Shown here: positions 13,554 to 20,116 of the stretch, piece by piece
How positions within the stretch are numbered: the first letter of the stretch is position 1
Layout: the number at the start of each line of letters is the position of its first letter
From: Anaerolineae bacterium
Lineage (GTDB): Bacteria > Chloroflexota > Anaerolineae > Aggregatilineales > Phototrophicaceae
Assembly (NCBI GenBank): GCA_020848855.1
Contig: JADLHH010000127.1
Location: 1-20,116, forward strand
Direction of reading: 5' to 3'
Length of the DNA stretch: 20,116 bases
Translations under genes and position numbers: made by a program
Notes under the pieces: generated by a model
What the model saw: only the letters and a program-made list of their open reading frames with translations
Told to the model about the DNA's origin: nothing
Database searches by the model: none

Positions 13554-14634
13554 GCTGCCTCAGCAGGTCGATAAGCCGATTCATGAAGCGCAGGTTGTGA
13601 ATCGTCGCCAGGCGCATGTAGAGTGCGTCGCCGACGTGATAGAGATGATGCAGGTAGCCGAGTGAGTAGCCGGAACAGGCGGCGCAGTCGCAGTACGGCG
13701 AGATCGGCTCGGTATCACGGATATGCTTCTTGTCCTCGACGTAGACGTATTCGAACCAGCGCCCCGGCGCGATGCCGGGCTGCCCGGTGAAACGGTACAG
13801 CCGCCCCTTGCGGGCGTCGCGGGTCGGCAGCGCGCTGTCGAAGATGCTGTAGCCCATCCGGAAGCAGTCAACCACGTTCTGGGGATGTCCCACGCCGAGC
13901 GCGTGGATCGGGTACTGCGGCGGGATCAGTTCGCGCAGATAGGCGAAGATGTCACTGACGAGATTGCCTTCGCCGTCGAGCGGGTAGCCGCCGTAGCCGT
14001 AGCCATCGAAGCCGATTTCGAGCAGTTCTTCGGCACAGCGCTTGCGCAAATCGCGAACACCGCCGCCCTGCACGACCGCGAACAGCAGCGGGCGGGTTTC
14101 CGGCTGTTTCTGGCGCATCAGGCGGTCGAATTCCTCACGGCAGCGCTTCGCCCACTTAACGGTGCGGCGCACGGCGTCGAGCTGAGTGTCCGGCGCGTCG
14201 TCGACGTGGGTGCAGTCGTCGAGGCAGAAGATGATATCGCCGCCGTAGCTGACCTGAAGCTGGATGCTCTTTTCCGGCGACAGGTTGTACTTGGAGCCAT
14301 CTTCGGCGCGGTAAACCATGCCCTTCTCGCTCAGGCTGCCGGATTTAGGATTCTGGCGCACGAGCGAGTAGACCTGAAAGCCCCCGGAGTCGGTCACGAT
14401 GGGGCGCTGCCAGTTGGCGAAATCGTGCAGCCCGCCGTGCCGCTGGATGACCGACGAGCCAGGGTGCTGCATCAGGTGAAAGGTGCTCATCACCAACCCG
14501 GTCACGCCACAGCGTTCGAGGTCGGCGCTGTCCACCGCGCGCACAACGCCGCGCGTCGCGTCCGGCAAAAAGATCGGGAAATCGAGCGTCCCGTGCGCGA
14601 GAGCGAGCGAATTGGGTAACGGTGATGAAGCCAC
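13546..14634 (-). CDS. tgt: tRNA-guanine transglycosylase (Tgt)
   Basis: About 362 aa. The enzyme exchanges guanine at position 34 of GUN-anticodon tRNAs for a queuosine precursor. Visible are IVTDSGGFQVYSL, DGSKYNLSPEKSIQLQ, LFAVVQGG, the nucleophile Asp in IFDSALPTRDARKG, and the zinc site YCDCAACSGYSLGYLHHLY. The usual GGLAVGE loop reads GYGYGGYPLDGEG, which is atypical. The frame is open up to a GTG at 14748, but the extra 38 residues are low-complexity, contain a GGGCAG/CTGCCC palindrome (14655-14672) and have no ribosome-binding site. I prefer the GTG at 14634, with AGGGA 10 nt upstream. Its 3' end overlaps the Arm/Rmt-like gene. Confidence 0.9.
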   Translation of the reverse strand: MASSPLPNSLALAHGTLDFPIFLPDATRGVVRAVDSADLERCGVTGLVMSTFHLMQHPGSSVIQRHGGLHDFANWQRPIVTDSGGFQVYSLVRQNPKSGSLSEKGMVYRAEDGSKYNLSPEKSIQLQVSYGGDIIFCLDDCTHVDDAPDTQLDAVRRTVKWAKRCREEFDRLMRQKQPETRPLLFAVVQGGGVRDLRKRCAEELLEIGFDGYGYGGYPLDGEGNLVSDIFAYLRELIPPQYPIHALGVGHPQNVVDCFRMGYSIFDSALPTRDARKGRLYRFTGQPGIAPGRWFEYVYVEDKKHIRDTEPISPYCDCAACSGYSLGYLHHLYHVGDALYMRLATIHNLRFMNRLIDLLRQHG

Positions 14635-14796
14635 GTCCGGCGTATCCCTGGGCGGGGCAGACGAACCTGCCCGCTGCGTATGGGGCGATTCTAGCGGCGG
14701 GCGGGCAGAATGGGAAGCGGCAGCCTCGCGCACAGGCTGCTCACTCACCTATGCGCGGCTGCTGCCGCCGTTCAATTGGAGGCGCGCCGGAATTTA

Positions 14797-15279
14797 TTAG
14801 TCGGCGATAGAAAACTGCGGACGGAGCAAACGCCGAAACGTCGTCGTCCGGTTCCGCATATTTTCCTCGATCAACTGCACACGCTCGTCCACATTGCAGA
14901 AGCCGCTGTCCCGCTTGACCGGGAAATTGACCGACCAGTCGGGCAGGTCGGACAGTAGCCGGTCAACTTCCCGATGAAGCTCGGTTAGCTGGCGCGCCAG
15001 GTCGGGCATCGCTTCGCCGGCGTAACGGTGGAGCGCCGCCGCGTTCAGCATCTCGGTCGTGCCGTCGATCAGATTCGGCGGCTGCCCGGCAGCCAGCGCC
15101 TGCAGGACTTCCAGGTAGCGCTCGTGCCAGAAGACGATCTGCGCCAGAGCGCTGTGCGCCGTATGCCGCCCGTTCGACAGAATCGGACTTGCCGATGAAA
15201 AGAATTCTGCCGCATCCGCGACTGTGCTGTTCAGGGTTTCTAATATCTTCTCGCGGGGTCGTTCTCGTAAAGTCATCAT
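14797..15279 (-). CDS. DinB/ClbS-like four-helix bundle protein
   Basis: About 160 aa, nearly all helical. HSALAQIVFWHERYLEVLQALAAGQPP (about 47-73) is the characteristic second-helix block of DinB/DfsB-type proteins. The closing VDERVQLIEENMRNRTTTFRRLL is a helix with an asparagine and arginines, as in ClbS/DfsB relatives. The typical three-histidine metal site of DinB is only partly visible. Members include thiol transferases, maleylpyruvate isomerase-like enzymes and colibactin-protective ClbS; the role here is unknown. I chose the ATG at 15279 (or the adjacent one at 15276), with AGGGAG upstream. A GTG at 15300 would include the ribosome-binding site. It follows menH after about 100 bp and precedes tgt, but I see no functional tie to either. 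Confidence 0.75.
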   Translation of the reverse strand: MMTLRERPREKILETLNSTVADAAEFFSSASPILSNGRHTAHSALAQIVFWHERYLEVLQALAAGQPPNLIDGTTEMLNAAALHRYAGEAMPDLARQLTELHREVDRLLSDLPDWSVNFPVKRDSGFCNVDERVQLIEENMRNRTTTFRRLLRPQFSIAD

Positions 15280-15381
15280 CCATACTCCCTGAAAAAACAC
15301 TTTTCCTCAGTGTAATTCAGGGGGAAATGCGGCGGATGTGCGGAATGGCATCTTTGATTGTGATATTTGTCGCAAAACAGG

Positions 15382-16173
15382 TTACAGAGCAGCGAAACGG
15401 AGAACTTCGGCTCGCCAACGTTCCGGCTGCTCGGCGTGGACGGTATGCCCGGCGTCGGGAACGACGACCAGCGAAGCGCGCGGGAGCAGCGCCTGCATCT
15501 CGCGGTTGATAACGGCGAACCTGGTATCCAGTTCACCCGCCATGAGCAGCGTTGGTACGCTCAATTCGCTCAGGCGCTCCCACAGCGACGGCTGTGCGCC
15601 CGTTCCCATTCCACGCAGGCTGTTGGCGAGTCCGGTGGGATTATTGTCCAGGCGCTGCGCGCGAAGCCGCTCACGCAGTTCGGGCGACTGGCTGGAAAAC
15701 AGCGGGAGGTTCGTCCAGTAATCGGCAAAGGCGGCGATTCCGTCGCGCTCGATGCGCCGAGCGAGCGCTTCATCCTGCTCGATACGCGCCGCACGCTCGG
15801 CTTCGGTGCGCAGCCCCGGCGAGGCGCTTTCGAGGATGAGGCGGCTGATACGCTGCGGATAAGCCAGCGCTGTATACAGCGCCAGCCGCCCACCCATCGA
15901 ATAGCCGAGCAGATTCACGCGCGGCAGGTCGAGCGCGTCGAACACGGCGCTCAGGTCTTCGGCGGCGCGCTCGACGCGACAGCGAGCGGGATCGGCGGGC
16001 GATTCGGTCTGCCCATGACCGAGCAGATCGATAGTGACGACTTGGTGCTGTTGAGCAAGCGCCTCGGCGTGCGCTGACCAGTTCGCGCCGCTGCCGCTGA
16101 AGCCGTGCAGCAGGATGAGCGGATCGTCTGCGCCGTGCAATTCGACGTGGTAGTGAACGCCGTTGATGAGCAT
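15382..16173 (-). CDS. menH: MenH, SHCHC synthase (alpha/beta hydrolase)
   Basis: 263 aa, the usual MenH length. It has the alpha/beta-hydrolase oxyanion region LLHGFSGSG (about 21-29) and DLLGHGQTESP. The nucleophile Ser92 lies in GYSMGG, Asp216 in GELDTRF and His243 in DAGHTVH. LESASPGL (about 114-121) and DYWTNLPLF are MenH hallmarks. The enzyme removes pyruvate from SEPHCHC to give SHCHC in menaquinone biosynthesis. The frame is open to 16404, but that part overlaps menE in another frame, so the ATG at 16173 is the start. A GAGG lies unusually close to it. It is last in the menD-menB-menE-menH order. Without the men context it could be read as a generic hydrolase. Confidence 0.9.
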   Translation of the reverse strand: MLINGVHYHVELHGADDPLILLHGFSGSGANWSAHAEALAQQHQVVTIDLLGHGQTESPADPARCRVERAAEDLSAVFDALDLPRVNLLGYSMGGRLALYTALAYPQRISRLILESASPGLRTEAERAARIEQDEALARRIERDGIAAFADYWTNLPLFSSQSPELRERLRAQRLDNNPTGLANSLRGMGTGAQPSLWERLSELSVPTLLMAGELDTRFAVINREMQALLPRASLVVVPDAGHTVHAEQPERWRAEVLRFAAL

Positions 16174-16181
16174 ACCTCGCC

Positions 16182-16209
16182 GTAGGGGCACGACATGTCG
16201 TGCCCCTAC
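16182..16209. repeat. Perfect GTAGGGGC palindrome (menE-menH junction)
   Basis: A 28-bp perfect palindrome: GTAGGGGCACGACA, then its exact complement. It fills the 32-bp gap between the menE stop and the menH start and supplies the TAG stop codon of menE (16208-16206). It is the cleanest member of the family seen at 2846, 4399, 7796, 9828 and, more loosely, 11248. Confidence 0.88.
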
Positions 16210-17588
16210 CCCTTCTCCATGAGTTCTTTGACTTTGCCTCGCTGGGCTTTGCCGGAAGCCGTTTGCGGCAGCGCGCTGGCGAATACGATAGTGCGCGGCT
16301 GCTTGTAGCCTGCCAGACGTTCGCGGGAATACGCGATCAGGTCGGCTACGCTGAGTGCCGCCCCTTCGCGCAGCACAACCATCGCCGTGACGCGCTGCCC
16401 CCATTCGGCATCCGGTACGCCGACGACGCAGGCATCTTCAACCGCCGGATGCTGGCGCAGCATGGCTTCGACTTCCGCCGGGTACACGTTCTCGCCGCCG
16501 CTGACAATCAGGTCGCTGCGGCGCTGGACGATCCACAGGTCGCCGTCGGCATCCAGATAGCCGATGTCGCCGGTGCGAAACGCCCCATTCGTCTCCGGCT
16601 GACCGAGATAACCCTTCATCACCGTAGCACCGCTGACGACGATCTCGCCGTAGATGCCCGGCAGTTGCTCATATCCTTCGTCATCGACGATGCGCACGGT
16701 CGTGTCCGCCAGCGGCTTGCCGACGCTGCCGGGCTTGGCGCGCACCTGCTCCGGCGTCGCCGTCGCCACCTGCGAGGTAGCTTCGGTCAAGCCGTAGGTG
16801 AGCGAGATGGGCAGATCGCGCTCAATACAGCGCCGCACCAGTTCAGGATTCGCTGCCGCACCGCCGAGCAAAATCAGACGCAGCGAAGGCGGCGGTACGA
16901 AACCGGCTTCCAGCATCCGATATAGCTGAGTCGGCACGAGGGAGACAATCGTCGCCTGCGAGTTGTGCAGCGCCCTAATGATGCCATCGGTGCCGGTCGA
17001 TTCGGGCAGCACGATGGACGAGCCGTAGATGGCGGATCGGAAGATGATCGATAGCCCGCCGACGTGATAGAACTGCAGCGGGCACAGCCACCTATCATCG
17101 GGTGACGTGCCGAGCCGCTCAGCAGAAGCTAAGGAGCTGTGATAGAGATTGCCAAACGTGATCTGCGCGCCTTTCGGCTTCCCGGTTGTGCCGGATGTGA
17201 AAACGATGCTCTGTACGGCGTCGAGGTCGAGCGGAGCTGCCGCATACGCCGCCGGCTCAACCTGCGCCAGATCGTCGGCAGCGCGGATCACGCAGCCAGC
17301 CGCCGCCTGCTCAATCTGGCTGGCTTGCTCCGGCTCACTCAGGCGGGCGTTGAGCGGCACCAGCACCGCACCGAGTCGCGCCAGCGCGTGAATCAGGCAG
17401 ACGTAGCCGAGATCATTCGGCAGCAGCGCCGCGACCCGATCCCCCGGCGCAACGCCAAGCACCGCAAACCGCCTGCACCAGTCATCAACCCGTGCATCGA
17501 GCTGGCGATACGTCCGAATTTGCCCGCCGATCATGAGCGCAGATGCATCCGGCGATTTTTCCGCTGCCGCCGCCAACCAATCCAGCAT
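16206..17588 (-). CDS. menE: MenE, o-succinylbenzoate-CoA ligase
   Basis: About 460 aa, an adenylate-forming (ANL) enzyme. It has the P-loop IVFTSGTTGKPKGAQ (about 148-162), YGLTEATSQ (the A5 motif), RTGDIGYLDADGDLWIVQRRSD (A7/A8 hinge), SGGENVYPAEVE and the catalytic C-terminal lysine in TASGKAQRGK. It activates o-succinylbenzoate with ATP and loads CoA. Assignment to MenE rather than another acyl-CoA ligase rests on its place between menB and menH. I chose the ATG at 17588, with AAGG upstream. A TTG one codon earlier (17591) is possible. Its stop lies inside the palindrome before menH, and its upstream region abuts a CACAGAGG inverted repeat. Confidence 0.92.
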   Translation of the reverse strand: MLDWLAAAAEKSPDASALMIGGQIRTYRQLDARVDDWCRRFAVLGVAPGDRVAALLPNDLGYVCLIHALARLGAVLVPLNARLSEPEQASQIEQAAAGCVIRAADDLAQVEPAAYAAAPLDLDAVQSIVFTSGTTGKPKGAQITFGNLYHSSLASAERLGTSPDDRWLCPLQFYHVGGLSIIFRSAIYGSSIVLPESTGTDGIIRALHNSQATIVSLVPTQLYRMLEAGFVPPPSLRLILLGGAAANPELVRRCIERDLPISLTYGLTEATSQVATATPEQVRAKPGSVGKPLADTTVRIVDDEGYEQLPGIYGEIVVSGATVMKGYLGQPETNGAFRTGDIGYLDADGDLWIVQRRSDLIVSGGENVYPAEVEAMLRQHPAVEDACVVGVPDAEWGQRVTAMVVLREGAALSVADLIAYSRERLAGYKQPRTIVFASALPQTASGKAQRGKVKELMEKG

Positions 17589-17600
17589 CAAAAATACCTT

Positions 17601-17666
17601 CTACCACAGAGAGCACAGAGGATGCAGAGAAATGCTTCTCTGTGTTCTTTGTGTCCTCTGTGGTTC
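17601..17666. repeat. CACAGAGG inverted-repeat element (menB-menE junction)
   Basis: Long imperfect arms face each other across ATGC: ACCACAGAG (17603-17611) pairs with CTCTGTGGT (17656-17664). Between them GCACAGAGG, GCAGAGAA and TTCTCTGTGTTC, TTGTGTCC continue the pairing with a few mismatches. Its outer edge contributes the sequence just before the menE ribosome-binding site. Elements of this wording are common as dispersed repeats in diverse bacteria. Confidence 0.78.
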
Positions 17667-17675
17667 ACTCTCTTT

Positions 17676-18506
<831 letters not shown>

Positions 18507-18523
18507 TTGTATCCTCTCGTTAT

Positions 18524-18601
18524 CCCTCACCCCGTGCAAACCTCCGGTTTGCCTACCCCTCTCGTCCAACCTGCGGTTGGATTCGCAAGCGGAGAGAGGG
18601 G
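18524..18601. repeat. CCCTCACCC compound hairpin element, copy 2 (menD-menB junction)
   Basis: CCCTCACCCC (18524-18533) opens the element. Two perfect 7-bp mini-hairpins follow, GCAAACC-tcc-GGTTTGC (18536-18552) and TCCAACC-tgc-GGTTGGA (18565-18581), with CCCCTCTC (18556-18563) pairing with GAGAGGGG (18594-18601) around the second. It is the same family as 5462-5618, again inside an operon and between two genes. Confidence 0.8.
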
Positions 18602-18617
18602 AAAGGCAGTATGCGAA

Positions 18618-20116
18618 TCAGCCTTGTTTTGCGCTTAGCACCGTTTTCACAGCAGCGATCACCTCGCGGCGGCGCATCTCGTCGCGTTTGTAGTCGGTGC
18701 GGACTTCGATGATGCGCGGCTTCCCGCTGCCGATGCTCTCGCCGAGCAGACGGCGGAAGTCGGCGCGGTTGTCGGTGCTGACGAAATCCAGCCCGTACAG
18801 TTTCGCGGCGTGCTCGAACTGAAGATCGTGCGGCATGATGAACAGGTCGGTGAAGGCGGGTTCGTAACCGCTGATCGGCAGGCGGTTGAAGATGCCGCCG
18901 CCGTTGTTGTTCATCACCACAATCGTCACGTTGGTCAGATCGAGGTTCTTGACCGCGAACAAGCCGTTCATGTCGTGGTAAAAGGTGATGTCGCCGACCA
19001 GCAGCACCAGCGGATCGCCCGTCTGCGAATCGCTGCGAAGCTGCGACGCGATGCCGAGCGCCGTCGAAACGTTGCCGTCGATGCCGCTCGCGCCGCGATT
19101 GCCATAGATGTGGATATTCTTTGCCGACGGCTTGCCGAACTGATCGACGTGGCGAATGGGCAGGCTGTTGCCGACGAACAGGTGCACTTCGCTTGGCAGC
19201 GCTTCGATCAGGTCGTACACGAACGCGCCGTCGAAGTCGTCGCCGGAATTGAGGGCGGCGGCGGTCGCTTCCCAGGTGGCGGATTCGAGGGTACACCACT
19301 GCTTGAGCCATGTATCCTTGTCTGTAATACCCGCAAAATCTTGCTGTCCTGATTCCTGCTTATGCCGCCGCACTTCATACATTAGGAAATTGCAGAATTC
19401 TGACGGAGCGATTTGAATGTAGTCCGTTGTCAGATGCAAATCATCCGCCCAGACTCCGCTTTCGCTCACCTGTACGTAGTGCTTTGGCTGTGCCCGTTCC
19501 AGATACTCGTTCAGCCATTTTGAAGTCGGAGCCTGCCCGAATCGAATTACTACATCAGGCGATTCGGGTGCGACACCATTGAGAAAGGTTTCGTAACCAC
19601 CAATTGCAATTAGCCTCTCATCTTCAGCTTCAAAGTCACCAAATCGCAAGCCAGATAAAGGATCGGCAAGAATAGGATAGCCGATTGTGTGGGCAAAATA
19701 AGCAAGCTCTAGTGGAAATGTCTCATCAGGATGATCAGGACCACAAACGATAATCCCGCGTCTAGGTACTGCAAAGAATATGCCATTCAAGTAACGTGCA
19801 AGATCATAGGGGATACCGTTGAATGGATTGCTCGACATAATCGTGAACGGGCGATCATCTTCGCACGGCGGGAAATCCGTCTTATCGCCCTCCACCACAA
19901 TCGGTTCCAGAGGCTTGCGGAACGGCATGTTGAGATGCACGACACCCTTACGCAGCCCGTTCGCCGTCGCATAAGCGCGGGCGGCGGTCGTGCGCAGGTA
20001 GCGCAGCAGCAACGGGTCAGGGTCGGCTTCCGGCAGCGCCATATCCACCGACCACAGCGCATAATTCCCATACAACTTGACCTGATCAATCGTCTGGTTC
20101 GCGCCGCTGTCGCGCA
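18618..20116 (-). CDS. menD: MenD, SEPHCHC synthase (partial, N-terminus outside window)
   Basis: About 499 codons are visible. The frame is open through the right edge, where (D)SGANQTIDQVKLYG continues upstream; about 100-120 residues are missing. It is a thiamine diphosphate enzyme that joins isochorismate and 2-oxoglutarate in the first committed menaquinone step. The C-terminal domain shows GNRGASGIDGNVSTALGIA, the cofactor-binding LVGDITFYHDMNGL and VVMNNNGGGIFNRLP. The middle domain (around WLNEYLERAQPKHYVQVSESGVW) is encoded by DNA of about 44% GC, against 60-70% in the parts on either side, so the gene looks mosaic. It heads the visible men cluster. Its promoter is outside the window. 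Confidence 0.95.
   Translation of the reverse strand, partial: RDSGANQTIDQVKLYGNYALWSVDMALPEADPDPLLLRYLRTTAARAYATANGLRKGVVHLNMPFRKPLEPIVVEGDKTDFPPCEDDRPFTIMSSNPFNGIPYDLARYLNGIFFAVPRRGIIVCGPDHPDETFPLELAYFAHTIGYPILADPLSGLRFGDFEAEDERLIAIGGYETFLNGVAPESPDVVIRFGQAPTSKWLNEYLERAQPKHYVQVSESGVWADDLHLTTDYIQIAPSEFCNFLMYEVRRHKQESGQQDFAGITDKDTWLKQWCTLESATWEATAAALNSGDDFDGAFVYDLIEALPSEVHLFVGNSLPIRHVDQFGKPSAKNIHIYGNRGASGIDGNVSTALGIASQLRSDSQTGDPLVLLVGDITFYHDMNGLFAVKNLDLTNVTIVVMNNNGGGIFNRLPISGYEPAFTDLFIMPHDLQFEHAAKLYGLDFVSTDNRADFRRLLGESIGSGKPRIIEVRTDYKRDEMRRREVIAAVKTVLSAKQG

Noticed and set aside
12717..13574. A 285-codon plus-strand frame opposite the methyltransferase
   Set aside because: The minus-strand product matches ArmA/RmtB along its length; the plus-strand translation is featureless.
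14635..14748. N-terminal extension of tgt to the GTG at 14748
   Set aside because: There is no ribosome-binding site, the translation is low-complexity Ser/Pro/Ala, and the stretch contains a palindromic repeat. Not fully excluded.
16174..16404. N-terminal extension of menH
   Set aside because: It would overlap the menE C-terminus and the 28-bp palindrome, and has an Arg-rich, non-MenH sequence.

Overview
This is high-GC (about 60%) DNA from what looks like a Chloroflexota bacterium, most likely class Anaerolineae. The reasons are a sugar-binding protein with a low-complexity QEATPEATAEA segment after its signal peptide, the gene repertoire, and intergenic DNA crowded with palindromic elements (GTAGGGGC palindromes, CCGGAGGC double hairpins, CCCTCACCC modules, AACGCAAAG and CACAGAGG inverted repeats). 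The taxonomic call is inference. No rRNA, tRNA, CRISPR array, transposase or phage gene was recognised.

Left part (1-7740, all minus strand): a sugar uptake and catabolism operon. Reading 5' to 3', it encodes a SorC-family regulator, a periplasmic-type sugar-binding protein, an RbsC-like permease, an RbsA-like double ATPase, a two-lobed SIS phosphosugar protein, a PfkB kinase, and an unrecognised protein cut by the window edge. The regulator gene appears to be transcribed leaderless from a near-consensus promoter flanked by two TCACR-nn-YGTGA operator candidates. Import is by an ABC transporter, so the sugar arrives unphosphorylated. The kinase and SIS protein would then phosphorylate and isomerise, deaminate or deglycate it. 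The substrate cannot be read from the sequence.

Middle part (7921-14634): a cytoplasmic-looking M14 zinc carboxypeptidase, then 593 bp of intergenic DNA, then a block of genes linked to ribosome and tRNA function. The intergenic DNA holds six hairpins in a row, then a good promoter, an 18-codon leader ORF and a folded leader with mutually exclusive pairings in front of a RIO-family kinase gene. The block continues with a cupin, a 75-aa winged-helix-like protein translationally coupled to rsmI (16S C1402 2'-O-methyltransferase), and, convergent to it, a homologue of the ArmA/RmtB 16S rRNA m7G1405 methyltransferases whose start codon lies inside the end of tgt (tRNA-guanine transglycosylase).

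Right part (14797-20116, minus strand): a DinB/ClbS-like four-helix protein downstream of a menaquinone operon in the order menD-menB-menE-menH. menD runs off the right edge and carries a roughly 540-bp internal segment of much lower GC. Each of the three men junctions contains a palindromic element of a different family, and the non-overlapping junctions of the transporter operon are similarly occupied.

The observations most worth following are the attenuator-like leader of the RIO kinase gene, the Arm/Rmt-like methyltransferase coupled to tgt and facing rsmI, and the systematic placement of palindromic elements inside operon junctions.
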